This document shows positions 43,207-51,762 of a stretch of 64,000 nt of DNA, one piece after another. Location of the stretch: NCBI GenBank assembly GCA_030949385.1, contig JAUZSP010000001.1, positions 124,001-188,000 of the forward strand, given 5' to 3'. The translations under genes were made by a program, and so were the position numbers. This DNA is from Gammaproteobacteria bacterium. GTDB lineage: Bacteria; Pseudomonadota; Gammaproteobacteria; JAUZRS01. Each line of letters begins with the position of its first letter. Position 1 is the first letter of the stretch. Below the pieces are notes generated by a model, which ran no database searches, was not told the DNA's origin, and saw nothing but the letters and a program-made list of their open reading frames with translations.

Positions 43207-43328
43207 ATTTTCAATTATTCTTCTAAACACCCGATAATTCCAATTCAGCGATGGCAATCTAACATTTTATTCCTGAGAAGGAGGGGGCTGCAAGCACAAA
43301 CAGGCTGAAACGTGTGCTTACTCTGATT

Positions 43329-43352
43329 AACTGTGAGATCTGCCTCACAGTT
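43329..43352. promoter_or_regulatory. Perfect inverted repeat, possible operator
   Basis: AACTGTGAG (43329-43337) and CTCACAGTT (43344-43352) around six bases. It lies between the divergent TPR gene and ribE, with no T-tract on the plus side. An operator for one or both genes, or a transcribed hairpin. No FMN riboswitch consensus was found in this gap. Confidence 0.45.
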
Positions 43353-43493
43353 TAGTATATTAAGTCTTTATATTCGTAACTATAAAAGACCAAATAGAGC
43401 AACGATAAACACTGGGTTCTCAGGCTCTGCACGTTTATGATGCGCCTCACGATTTTTTTATTAACTCAGTTCAATCGTTCAATTGGGGACACT

Positions 43494-44150
43494 ATGTTTA
43501 CAGGTATTATTGAAGCGGTCGGCAGCATTAAAGCATTGGAGTCCCGAGGGGGCGATGTGCGGCTGCACATTCAGAGTGGAAAACTGGATCTCAGCGATGT
43601 GGCTTTGGGAGACAGCATCGCCACCAATGGGGTGTGCCTAACGGTGGTTGCTCTGCCAGGTGACGGTTATGCCGCTGATGTTTCATTGGAAACCCTCTCT
43701 TTGACTACCTTAGGCAAGCTGCAAAACGGCAGCCCCGTTAATCTGGAAAAAGCCCTCACCCTCAGCACTCGTCTTGGTGGCCACATGGTCAGCGGTCATG
43801 TGGATGGTTTGGGCAACGTGGTGGAGCGGGTGGACTCGGCGCGCTCAGTGAAATTCATTATCGAAGCGCCGCAAGAGTTGGCCAAATACATTGTGCATAA
43901 AGGCTCAATCACTGTGGACGGCATCAGCCTGACGGTGAACGCCATCGACAATAACCGCTTTGAGCTCAACATCGTGCCACACACGGTGCAAGAGACGGTA
44001 ATCGGCCAATACCAAGTTGGTACAGAGGTGAATTTAGAGGTGGATCTGATTGCCCGTTATCTGGAACGATTGCTCTGGGGTGCGGAGCAAGAAAAGAAAT
44101 CAAACGGCATCACTGAGCGATTATTGACAGAAAATGGCTTTATGAAGTGA
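43494..44150 (+). CDS. ribE: Riboflavin synthase alpha chain
   Basis: Catalyses dismutation of two lumazines to riboflavin. From ATG 43494 (GGGGA 6 bases upstream) the product is 218 residues with the two homologous lumazine-binding halves, starting MFTGIIEAVGSIKALES and around residue 98 GGHMVSGHVDGLGNV, each with the conserved TNGVCLTV and VDGISLTV motif. An in-frame ATG at 43437 gives an unlikely lead. Known as ribC in E. coli nomenclature. Confidence 0.95.
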   Translation: MFTGIIEAVGSIKALESRGGDVRLHIQSGKLDLSDVALGDSIATNGVCLTVVALPGDGYAADVSLETLSLTTLGKLQNGSPVNLEKALTLSTRLGGHMVSGHVDGLGNVVERVDSARSVKFIIEAPQELAKYIVHKGSITVDGISLTVNAIDNNRFELNIVPHTVQETVIGQYQVGTEVNLEVDLIARYLERLLWGAEQEKKSNGITERLLTENGFMK

Positions 44151-44233
44151 TCTATTGCCCTAGGCTCTGTTAGAATCGCGCCTTCGCTGCACAGCACCCC
44201 CTTATTTTGAAATTTTAAAGATAAAGAACTGTT

Positions 44234-45340
44234 ATGGAATTAAATACAACTGAAGAGATCATCGCTGACCTGCGTCAAGGAAAAATGGTCATCATCATGG
44301 ACGATGAAGGGCGTGAAAACGAAGGCGATCTGATTATGGCCTCCTCTGCGGTTCAACCCGACGATGTGAACTTTATGGCGCGTTACGGTCGAGGTTTGAT
44401 CTGCCTGACGCTGACCCATGAACGCTGCTACCAACTGCGTCTGCCTTTGATGGTGACCCACACCCAAGACGCTCACGGCACCAACTTCACCGTTTCCATT
44501 GAAGCAGCGCAGGGTGTTACCACCGGCATCTCCGCTGCGGATCGTGCCGTGACCGTGCAAGCGGCGGTGGCCGCAGATGCCAAACCGGAAGACATTGTGC
44601 AACCTGGGCATATTTTCCCCTTGATGGCGCAAGACGGTGGGGTACTCAACCGCGCTGGACACACCGAGGCGGGCTGTGATTTGGCGCGCTTGGCCGGTTT
44701 TGAACCCTCTTCCATGATCGTCGAAATCCTCAACGAAGACGGCACCATGGCACGTCGCCCCGATCTGGAGATCTTTGCTCAAGAGCACGATCTAAAAATC
44801 GGCAGTATCGAAGATCTGATCCGCTATCGAATTGAAAACGAAAAGAGCATCGAGCGCGTGGCCGAAACGCCAATGCTCACCAAACACGGTGATTTTCATC
44901 TGGTGGCCTATCAAGATCGGATCGAAAACGGTCTGCACATGGCGCTGGTTAAGGGCAAAATTGATCCTGAAACCGCCACACCGGTACGGGTGCATGTGGA
45001 AAATGTGCTTTGTGACTCTCTGGGTGCCAGTAACGCTTGCGGTTGGCCGTTGCAAGACGCGATGCAGCGCATTGCGGAAATGGAGTCGGGGGTGTTGGTG
45101 ATTCTGCGCAAACCCGAAGAAGCCAGTGATCTTGTCCGCCAGTTGCAATATTACCAGATGCACAGCGGTAAACCGGAAGAGACGAAACACGACGAACCGG
45201 AAGATTTGCGTACCTTCGGCATCGGCGCGCAAATTCTCTCTGATCTGGGGGTACGCAAAATGTCACTGATGAGCGCCCCGAAAATCTTCCACGGTCTGGC
45301 CGGTTTTGGCTTGGAAGTGGTCGATTACATTACCGATTAA
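44234..45340 (+). CDS. ribBX: DHBP synthase with degenerate GTP cyclohydrolase II domain (RibBX type)
   Basis: The N-terminal domain (to about residue 205) is an intact 3,4-dihydroxy-2-butanone 4-phosphate synthase: [27 protein letters not shown], and [16 protein letters not shown]. The C-terminal domain looks like GTP cyclohydrolase II, but the zinc motif normally of the form SECLTGDxxxxxxCDCG here reads [17 protein letters not shown]; the order of cysteines is lost. Such RibBX proteins are known in gammaproteobacteria and lack cyclohydrolase activity. A separate ribA is therefore expected elsewhere in the genome. Confidence 0.9.
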   Translation: MELNTTEEIIADLRQGKMVIIMDDEGRENEGDLIMASSAVQPDDVNFMARYGRGLICLTLTHERCYQLRLPLMVTHTQDAHGTNFTVSIEAAQGVTTGISAADRAVTVQAAVAADAKPEDIVQPGHIFPLMAQDGGVLNRAGHTEAGCDLARLAGFEPSSMIVEILNEDGTMARRPDLEIFAQEHDLKIGSIEDLIRYRIENEKSIERVAETPMLTKHGDFHLVAYQDRIENGLHMALVKGKIDPETATPVRVHVENVLCDSLGASNACGWPLQDAMQRIAEMESGVLVILRKPEEASDLVRQLQYYQMHSGKPEETKHDEPEDLRTFGIGAQILSDLGVRKMSLMSAPKIFHGLAGFGLEVVDYITD

Positions 45341-45361
45341 TTTAGATTTAGGACACCTCCC

Positions 45362-45832
45362 ATGAGCAACATCAACACCGTACACGGTGACTTAACCATC
45401 GAATCCGGCAAATTTGGCATTATTGTCGGTCGATTTAACGGCTTTATCGTTGAAAGCCTGCTCGCAGGCGCACTGGATCTGCTGGATCGTTCCGGTATTG
45501 CTGAGTCGCACATCACCATTGCACGTATGCCGGGTGCCTTTGAGATGCCTCTGATTGCCGACAAAATGGCCGCCAGTGGCAATTACGATGCAATCATCGC
45601 CTTGGGTGCAGTCATCCGTGGTTCCACGCCGCATTTTGATTTTGTCGCCAGCGAATCCGCCAAAGGGCTCTCCAGTGTGGCGCTGAAACACGGTTTGCCG
45701 GTGATCAACGGCATTCTCACCACCGACAGCATCGAGCAAGCCATTGAGCGTGCCGGTACCAAGGCGGGCAACAAAGGCTCTGAAGCCGCTCAAACCGCAG
45801 TGGAGATGATCAGCTTGTTACGCAAGCTGTAA
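45362..45832 (+). CDS. ribH: 6,7-dimethyl-8-ribityllumazine synthase
   Basis: Condenses the DHBP product with the ribityl pyrimidine. The 156 residues include [50 protein letters not shown] and the [12 protein letters not shown] tail. Expected to form the hollow 60-mer or pentamer of the family. Between ribBX and nusB as usual. Confidence 0.96.
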   Translation: MSNINTVHGDLTIESGKFGIIVGRFNGFIVESLLAGALDLLDRSGIAESHITIARMPGAFEMPLIADKMAASGNYDAIIALGAVIRGSTPHFDFVASESAKGLSSVALKHGLPVINGILTTDSIEQAIERAGTKAGNKGSEAAQTAVEMISLLRKL

Positions 45833-45838
45833 ACCATA

Positions 45839-46279
45839 ATGGCACGAAAAAATTTACCTCATGCTCGACGCATGGCGCGGCGCAAAGCGTTGCAAGCCCT
45901 CTATCAATGGCAGATGAGCGGTGACAATCTGGCGGACATCCGCGAGCAATTTTCTCACTCTCAAGCGGACATGCACAAAGCCGACCCCGATTATTTTATC
46001 GAGCTGGTAGAAGAGGTGCCAAAAGCACTGAGCCTTTTGGATGCTCTGATTACACCTCACATTGACCGCACAATAGAGCAAGTCGATCCTGTTGAACGGG
46101 CTGTTTTGCGCCTTGGGGCGTACGAGTTGCGCTACCGTTTAGAAATTCCCCATCGGGTGGTAATCAACGAATGGGTCGAGCTGAGCAAACTGTTTGGTGC
46201 GGATCAGAGCCATAAGTTTATCAATGGGGTGCTGGATAAGGTCTCAAAACAGGCGCGAAAATCAGAGCGAAACGCTTAA
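45839..46279 (+). CDS. nusB: Transcription antitermination factor NusB
   Basis: NusB binds boxA RNA with S10 in rRNA antitermination. The 146-residue helical protein reads ARRKALQALYQWQMSG, VDPVERAVLRLGAYELRYR, VVINEWVELSKLFGADQSHK and FINGVLDKVSKQAR, all family hallmarks. Six bases after ribH. Confidence 0.96.
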   Translation: MARKNLPHARRMARRKALQALYQWQMSGDNLADIREQFSHSQADMHKADPDYFIELVEEVPKALSLLDALITPHIDRTIEQVDPVERAVLRLGAYELRYRLEIPHRVVINEWVELSKLFGADQSHKFINGVLDKVSKQARKSERNA

Positions 46280-46293
46280 TCTGGACAGATCCC

Positions 46294-47254
46294 ATGTCAA
46301 GTGAATTTTCTCTGATTGAGCACTATTTCAAACGACGGGCGGGGCGTACTGAACATGTGCCGCTGGGCATCGGTGACGATTGCGCCTTACTTAACGTTCC
46401 CGCTGGCCATCAACTGGCGGTCTCTATAGATACCCTCGCTGCGGGGGTGCATTTTCCTCACCACACCTCAGCGTTTGATGTTGGTCATAAATCCTTAGCC
46501 GTTGGTCTCAGCGACCTTGCTGCGATGGGGGCAGAGCCCGCTTGGGCAACCCTTTCACTCTCTCTTCCTGAGCTTGATCCTCATTGGCTAGAGGCCTTCA
46601 GTGAGGGGTTTTTTCAACTGGCGGAGCGCCACAAGCTGACCTTGGTGGGTGGTGACACCGTCAAAGCCCCTCTGAGCATCACGGTACAAGTGCATGGTTT
46701 TATTCCTGTTGGGGCGGCCTTAAGACGCGATGGTGCGCAACATAGGGGATCTGATCTGTGTTTCTGGGAGAGTAGGGGACGGTGCTCTGGGGTTAAAAAT
46801 GGCCTTGGGTGAGTTAGTCGCTGTAAAAAATCCGCTGCAAAAACTCAACCGCCCCGAAGCTCAAGTGGCCTTGGGTCTGGCTTTGCGCGGCAAAGCTCAC
46901 AGTTGCATTGACATCTCTGACGGTTTGGCTGCCGATTTAGGCCATGTTCTCACCGCCAGCAACGTAGGCGCTCTGTTGCAGCTTGATAAACTGCCCCTTT
47001 CTACCGAATTGCGTCAACAGCCTCCTGAAATTCAAGAAAAAATGGCGCTGTTTGGCGGTGATGATTATGAGTTGTGTTTTACTCTGTCGGCCAAGGCGTT
47101 GCATGAGTTACAAGCGAAAGCCGATTTGCCCAAAATCAGTGTCATTGGCCAAATTGAAGCTGAATTGGGTCTGCGTCTGCAACGTCCACAGGGCATTGAA
47201 TCACTGTTATTTACAGGTTTTGACCATTTTGACCGAGAACAAAAAGATGAGTAA
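46294..47254 (+). CDS. thiL: Thiamine-monophosphate kinase, frame broken by one base
   Basis: ThiL makes thiamine diphosphate. The first frame (MSSEFSLIEHYFKRRAGRTE, LGIGDDCALL, LAVGLSDLAAMGAEP, LVGGDTVKAPLSITVQVHGF) runs to RRDGAQ; the second resumes with IGDLICVSGRVGDGALGLKM, then CIDISDGLAADLGH and FGGDDYELCFTL. The switch lies at about 46738-46748, where one base is in excess (near CAACATAGGGG). The repaired product is about 319 residues, a normal ThiL with all ATP and Mg motifs. A sequencing error is the simplest view. Confidence 0.88.
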
Positions 47255-47735
47255 AACAGCAAAACGTCTGACATTGAAAGACCTCAAACACCCCATCAAT
47301 TTTTTGGCTTTGGGCTTTGGCAGTGGCCTTGCGCCCAAAGCGCCAGGTACCTTTGGCACCTTGGCTGCCGTGCCACTCTATTTGATGATGACTTCGCTTT
47401 CTAACCTTCAGTATCTGTTGGTGACGGTCTTTGTCTGCCTGATTGGCATCTGGATCTGCGGGGTTTCTGCGGATATTTTAGGTGTACACGACCATTCGGG
47501 CATTGTTTGGGATGAGATCGCCGGTTTTCTGATCACCATGTTTATGGCTCCCAGCGGTTGGCAGTGGATTGTATTGGGGTTTATTTACTTTCGAATTTTC
47601 GATATTTTGAAACCGTGGCCGATCAGTTGGTTGGATCGACAGGTGGGCGGTGGCTTTGGCATTATGATTGACGATGTGATTGCCGGTCTGTTTGCGTGGT
47701 TCTGTCTCTGGATAACGGTAAAAATAGTGGCCTAA
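47247..47735 (+). CDS. pgpA: Phosphatidylglycerophosphatase A
   Basis: Dephosphorylates phosphatidylglycerol phosphate in the inner membrane. From ATG 47247 (overlapping the thiL stop) the product is 162 residues with about four membrane segments and motifs GFGSGLAPKAPGTFGTLAAV, VWDEIAGF, FRIFDILKPWPISW and GIMIDDVIAG. It closes the rib-nusB-thiL operon, as in E. coli. The longer frame upstream is only an alternative reading of thiL. Confidence 0.95.
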   Translation: MSKTAKRLTLKDLKHPINFLALGFGSGLAPKAPGTFGTLAAVPLYLMMTSLSNLQYLLVTVFVCLIGIWICGVSADILGVHDHSGIVWDEIAGFLITMFMAPSGWQWIVLGFIYFRIFDILKPWPISWLDRQVGGGFGIMIDDVIAGLFAWFCLWITVKIVA

Positions 47736-47844
47736 GACGAGACTTATGTTCATAGGCTGTTGAAATTCCCGCTTAGTGGAGGTGACACTCCACTCAATAT
47801 ATGGATAATGGAGAGCGAATTCAGCCACCCAGAGTGAGTTTTTG

Positions 47845-48075
47845 ATGTCAGTAGTTAATGTTGTGATACCGAATGAACTGGATGTTCGTTTGCAAAAGCT
47901 AATGGAATCCAATCACTCCTCTCGCAGCAGCCTGTTACTGGATGCTCTGCAACGTTATGTGGAAGGCCAAGAATTGTTGGCGCGAGTGGAACAGCCCACT
48001 CAAAAACACGTTGAGACTGAAGAGTCTTATTATGCTCCACAGCAAAAATTGAACAACTGGTTGGCCAGTTTTTAG
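47845..48075 (+). CDS. Small ribbon-helix-helix-like protein, orphan antitoxin candidate
   Basis: A 76-residue product starting MSVVNVVIPNELDVRLQKLM, the beta-strand and first helix of an RHH DNA-binding domain, followed by SSRSSLLLDALQRYVEG, the second helix. The C-terminal half is charged and may bind a partner. No toxin gene is adjacent, so it may be an orphan antitoxin or a plain repressor. A hairpin (AGTGGAG and CTCCACT, 47775-47794) lies 50 bases upstream and could be its operator. Confidence 0.6.
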   Translation: MSVVNVVIPNELDVRLQKLMESNHSSRSSLLLDALQRYVEGQELLARVEQPTQKHVETEESYYAPQQKLNNWLASF

Positions 48076-48136
48076 TTTTTAATTGATCCAGTCGTTCATT
48101 TCCACTTCTCTAAAAACCATCTCACAGCGTAAATAA

Positions 48137-48156
48137 GGGCTGAAAATTTTCAGCCC
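48137..48156. repeat. Perfect 20-base palindrome
   Basis: GGGCTGAAAATTTTCAGCCC, in the 304-base gap between the RHH gene and the recombinase gene. No T-tract follows on the plus side; on the minus side TTATTT follows, so it could end the recombinase transcript weakly. Confidence 0.5.
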
Positions 48157-48178
48157 CTACACCTCGATAGACACCTTG

Positions 48179-48210
48179 GTAGGGCGTCAATAAGCGCAGC
48201 GCATTGCGCC
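48179..48210 (+). repeat. Dispersed intergenic repeat, copy 3
   Basis: Begins GTAGGGCGTCAATAAGC and ends GCATTGCGCC; related to copies at 9736-9766 and 16769-16799, with a different middle (GCGCAGC). Apart from this and the palindrome at 48137, the gap 48076-48379 holds nothing recognised. Confidence 0.6.
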
Positions 48211-48379
48211 ACACGCAAACCATCAAGTACTGCTGAACTTGCCCCCCGCTGAAATACACCGACCCGAGTGGCTTTTTCCTCAGTGGCTTGTGGAAGGCAG
48301 TTAAGTGGCGAACTGTGGGGGGATGATTTCCCATTAAGGAAAAAATATAGTAAAAATACTTGGAAATAATACAACCAAA

Positions 48380-49567
48380 TCACTTCTTCGATTTTATTTT
48401 TTCCATCGCATGACTCTGCATTGCCTCATGCCAAGCCGCATCTTCGCTGTGCAAGTAAATAGCGGTGGTCTCCAGTTTTGCATGACGAGCGTTTTTATTC
48501 AGATACCGCAGTTCAATGCCCGCATCGGCTTGATGGGTGATGGAGGTGTGGCGCAGCCAGTGGGTTGAGGCCAACCGCAATTTTTCCGCTTTGTGTGGAA
48601 ATTCCGCTTGAATCTGTTCTGCGGTATCCAACATCACTTTTTTCACAATTCGATAGACCATATTCGCACCGATGCCTTTTTTACCTCCCAAACTGAGGGC
48701 GATGGGCGTGGCGTCGCTGGGGGCGGGTAGGGGTGATTTTTGCAAATAAGTTCGATAGTTGGCCAAGGCGCTTAACATCTCATCGTTAACCGGAATTTGC
48801 GCGGTTTTATTGCCTTTTCCGGTGACACGCCACCACCAGTTGCCCCGCGACTCAATAAAGCTGCCCATGTTGTGGTTAGAGACCTCACTGACCCGAGGGC
48901 CGAGCAGGTAGAGCAGGGTGAAGAGAAATTTCACTCGTTGATAATGCGCCTCTTGACGTTTTGAATCACGGGGCAGGAAGTCAATCTGCTCCAACACCTT
49001 CTGCCAACTCTCTTGATCAAGAAACCGTTCGACGCTGTTTTTCGGCGTGGTTGGGTTGAACTGGGTGCGCCGTCGCATCAAGGCGAGCGGATTGGCGGTC
49101 AAGTAACCGGCGTGAACCAGATAGGTTAAGAGTGAATTGATGATCACCAAGGCTTGGCGAATGCTGACAGCATGTAAAGCACCTTGGAACGGTCGCCAAT
49201 CGGGACTGAAACGCGGTTTACGCGCACCAACCCAAAGCTTAATTGGCTGAGGATCGGCCAAGAAATTTTGATAAGCCAAAAAATCTTCCCGAATCAAACT
49301 GGAGAGCGGCTTGCCACGTTCACGCAAGCCCCACAGCAACAAACGTTCAACTTCTCTACGGTAGTTTCTCAAGGTGTGCGGTGAGCCTTGATACTCCATC
49401 AACCAAGTCTGAATCGCTTGCAGATCGGTGCTGGCCTCGATCAAGGCCGCTCCTGGGCTGCGATTACTGCCTTCTGAACCATCCAAGGCTTTTGGCAGCT
49501 GTAAACTTTCCAGCGGTTGCAGTTGTAATAAATTACGCGCTGAATCTGCTTTCTGCTCATTTTGCAT
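48380..49567 (-). CDS. Tyrosine recombinase (site-specific integrase)
   Basis: The 395-residue protein has an N-terminal core-binding domain (SPHTLRNYRREVERLLLWGL) and a complete catalytic set: R225 (LLGPRVSEV), K251, H336 with R339 (HWLRH), H362 (ARHAKLE) and nucleophile Y371 (AIYLHSE). The start ATG 49567 has GAGGG 8 bases upstream. It is divergent from a KfrA-like gene, with a 147-base region of inverted repeats between them. There is no cargo, excisionase or att duplication visible; it may be a resident chromosomal recombinase or the remnant of an element. Confidence 0.85.
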   Translation of the reverse strand: MQNEQKADSARNLLQLQPLESLQLPKALDGSEGSNRSPGAALIEASTDLQAIQTWLMEYQGSPHTLRNYRREVERLLLWGLRERGKPLSSLIREDFLAYQNFLADPQPIKLWVGARKPRFSPDWRPFQGALHAVSIRQALVIINSLLTYLVHAGYLTANPLALMRRRTQFNPTTPKNSVERFLDQESWQKVLEQIDFLPRDSKRQEAHYQRVKFLFTLLYLLGPRVSEVSNHNMGSFIESRGNWWWRVTGKGNKTAQIPVNDEMLSALANYRTYLQKSPLPAPSDATPIALSLGGKKGIGANMVYRIVKKVMLDTAEQIQAEFPHKAEKLRLASTHWLRHTSITHQADAGIELRYLNKNARHAKLETTAIYLHSEDAAWHEAMQSHAMEKIKSKK

Positions 49568-49598
49568 CAAAATCGCCCTCTTTTTGGCTTTTTTCAGT

Positions 49599-49626
49599 AT
49601 TCATGATTATAGGCGTAATCATGAAT
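49599..49626. promoter_or_regulatory. Operator candidate 1 between recombinase and KfrA genes
   Basis: Perfect 11-base arms ATTCATGATTA (49599-49609) and TAATCATGAAT (49616-49626) with a six-base spacer. KfrA-type proteins bind inverted repeats at their own promoters, so autoregulation is plausible. Confidence 0.55.
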
Positions 49627-49648
49627 TATTGCCAGATGTGATTATATT

Positions 49649-49671
49649 TATTACATATTATGTATGTAATA
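49649..49671. promoter_or_regulatory. Operator candidate 2 between recombinase and KfrA genes
   Basis: Arms TATTACATA (49649-49657) and TATGTAATA (49663-49671) around TTATG, 43 bases before the KfrA start. Sequence differs from candidate 1, so the two may serve different proteins. Confidence 0.5.
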
Positions 49672-49714
49672 TTTGTTACGATAACCGTGCATTCAAAATC
49701 ACTGAGAGCCAAAA

Positions 49715-50680
49715 ATGGATTCAAACTCAATCGACACCCGCACGCTGGTCAAACAGACCGCCGACCAACTGCTGGCCGAAGGCATCAAACCCACCGTAGC
49801 CAATGTTCGTGAACGCACTCAACGTGGCAGCGCCGGTACCATCAACGAAGCCTTAAAAAGTTGGTGGCAAGAGTTGTCCGAAAAAATCCGCCAACCGTCA
49901 TCAGATATTCCAGAGGCGATCCAGATTGCCACCCAGAAGATTTGGCAATCCGCCACCCAGTTAGCCGAAGAACAGTTAGAAGAGTTTCGCCAACAAGCGC
50001 AGCAACAGATTGACCACGCCACTGAAAAAAAGCAGCAGGCTCAAGAGGATCAAGAACAACTGCAAAAAGATCAGCAGCAATTATTAGAGACCAATGCCGC
50101 GTTGCAACAAGCCAATCAAGCTCTGAAAAAACAACTGGAGTCAGAAGAAGCTCAACATCAACTGGCGATGAAAAACTGGGCACAAAGCAGAGAAAAAAAC
50201 ACAGAACTGAAAAACAACCTGCAACACGCAAGGGAAGAATCAGCAGAGAAACAGAAAGAGCTGCAACAAAAATATCAAAAGGAGATTGAACAAAGGGAGA
50301 CAGAGCAGAACGCCCTACTGGAAAAAAACCATCAATTGGTACTTAAATCGGCGCTGCTTGAAGAAAAAACACAGCAAAACCAACAGCAGATCAGTGAAAT
50401 GCAGCAGCGTTTTGAGCTGCAACTGAGCCAACAAAACAACCTACTGCAACACAGCCAAAAACTACAAGAGTCTCTCAGTCTCAGTGAAGCACGGTTGGAT
50501 TCTGAACGACAACAGAGGCAAGATTTGCATACTCAACAGCAAAAATCACAATCGACCTATGACGCACTGTCTTTGCAGTTTGAGCAACAATCGACACAGT
50601 TAAACGCCAAAACAGCCGAGAACCGATTTCTCCAAAATCTGCTGGATCATGTTTCCTCACCTAAAAGTGGCGTAAGCTAA
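49715..50680 (+). CDS. KfrA-like DNA-binding coiled-coil protein
   Basis: The 321 residues start with a KfrA_N helix-turn-helix domain (about 1-115, TADQLLAEGIKPTVANVRER then GSAGTINEALKSWWQ), followed by about 200 residues of glutamine- and glutamate-rich coiled coil. KfrA proteins of plasmids are autorepressors that form filaments and assist partition; chromosomal relatives are less studied. It is divergent from the tyrosine recombinase, a pairing that may be functional. The protease gene follows only four bases later. Confidence 0.8.
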   Translation: MDSNSIDTRTLVKQTADQLLAEGIKPTVANVRERTQRGSAGTINEALKSWWQELSEKIRQPSSDIPEAIQIATQKIWQSATQLAEEQLEEFRQQAQQQIDHATEKKQQAQEDQEQLQKDQQQLLETNAALQQANQALKKQLESEEAQHQLAMKNWAQSREKNTELKNNLQHAREESAEKQKELQQKYQKEIEQRETEQNALLEKNHQLVLKSALLEEKTQQNQQQISEMQQRFELQLSQQNNLLQHSQKLQESLSLSEARLDSERQQRQDLHTQQQKSQSTYDALSLQFEQQSTQLNAKTAENRFLQNLLDHVSSPKSGVS

Positions 50681-50684
50681 GTCG

Positions 50685-51317
50685 ATGAAAAACGCCCTCT
50701 CCCTACTCGTCCTGCTGCTTTTTAGTCCATACACCGTGGCCGACAACCTGCGTTTGGTCGGCCTGTTTGGCAACAAAGCCGCTGTAATCCTCAACGGTAA
50801 ACAGAAAATCATCAGCACCAACCATACAGAGCAAGGCTTGCGGCTGCTCAGCACCACTCAAGATTCAGCGGAAATCGAGGTGAATGGAGAGCGACGACAG
50901 TTTCAACTGGGCAGCAACAGCATTGTGGCGAGCTACCAAAAACCACGACGCATGACGGTGAGAATCGAGCAAAATGCACAAGGAATGTATCAGGCATCGG
51001 GTAAAGTCAATGGCCAGGTCACAGAGTTTTTAGTTGATACAGGGGCTTCTGTGGTGGCAATGAATGAGTACGATGCCGAACGTTTTGGTCTGCCAAAAAC
51101 CGGCCCCGAGGTCAGGGCGCAAACCGCTAGCGGTGAAACTCGCGGTCATCTGGTTAATCTAAAACAGATCTCCATTGGCCAAATTCAGCTCAACAACATC
51201 AAAGCCGTGGTACTGCCAGGCGCTCACCCAAACCGCCCTCTGCTTGGCATGTCGTTTTTACAGCATCTGAAAGTTAATCAGCAGCAGCGGCGTTTGTTGC
51301 TGGAATCGATGTTTTAA
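50685..51317 (+). CDS. Retropepsin-like aspartic protease, exported
   Basis: The 210-residue protein has a signal peptide (MKNALSLLVLLLFSPYTVAD) and a single-domain retropepsin-type fold from about residue 90, with the catalytic D118 in FLVDTGASVVAMN and the later LLGMSFLQHL. The family (clan AA, bacterial exported type) is of unknown physiological role; a homodimer is expected because only one DTG is present. The position four bases after the KfrA gene suggests co-transcription, though functions appear unrelated. Confidence 0.85.
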   Translation: MKNALSLLVLLLFSPYTVADNLRLVGLFGNKAAVILNGKQKIISTNHTEQGLRLLSTTQDSAEIEVNGERRQFQLGSNSIVASYQKPRRMTVRIEQNAQGMYQASGKVNGQVTEFLVDTGASVVAMNEYDAERFGLPKTGPEVRAQTASGETRGHLVNLKQISIGQIQLNNIKAVVLPGAHPNRPLLGMSFLQHLKVNQQQRRLLLESMF

Positions 51318-51324
51318 GACTTTA

Positions 51325-51762
51325 TTAGCGGAAGGATTTTAGTTGAGCATAAATTGTTTTCAATATTTCATAACCCTTAAAGGCCAACTGAATGTTTGCA
51401 ATACGTTCGGCCAGATCAAAAGGGTACTCATGAGCTAAAACATTTCGAATTTCTCGCAGTTCATCCCACGTTGAAACATCCTCAACGATACCCCGCTTTT
51501 CCAGAATATTGAGCACATCAATCATGGGCATATTGAGAGTATCAATCTCTTTTAATTCATACAGTAATTTTCTAAACAGCTTTGCGCCAAGGGCGTCTTG
51601 CAACTTGGCAAAGTTGAAGAGGAAGCTATTAACGATCCGAGTATTACGATAATCATTAAAAAATTCTGGGGTCATTTTCATCTGTTTGAGATCGTTATAA
51701 TCCAGTTCTGCACCAACAAAAAGAGCATCACAACGCTCAAAAATGCTTTCCAGTTCATTCAC
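51325..51762 (-). CDS. HepT-like HEPN toxin, second copy
   Basis: The 145-residue product has R106, H111 and Y113 in the R(X)4HXY motif (RNVLAHEY). It is diverged from the HepT-type protein at 8.3 kb and belongs to a different subfamily. It starts with GTG overlapping the antitoxin stop by four bases. Convergent with the protease gene. The toxin role is inferred from family and pairing. Confidence 0.8.
   Translation of the reverse strand: MNELESIFERCDALFVGAELDYNDLKQMKMTPEFFNDYRNTRIVNSFLFNFAKLQDALGAKLFRKLLYELKEIDTLNMPMIDVLNILEKRGIVEDVSTWDELREIRNVLAHEYPFDLAERIANIQLAFKGYEILKTIYAQLKSFR

Noticed and set aside
43258-44233. FMN riboswitch upstream of ribE or ribBX
   Set aside because: None of the conserved RFN stretches (for example AGGGCGGGG or GGTCAGCAG) could be found in either gap.
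46983-47246. Long upstream extension of pgpA
   Set aside because: It is an alternative frame through thiL; the ATG at 47247 matches the family start.
48076-49570. Integrative element bounded by att sites around the tyrosine recombinase
   Set aside because: No direct repeats, tRNA gene or cargo were found next to the recombinase, so element borders cannot be supported.
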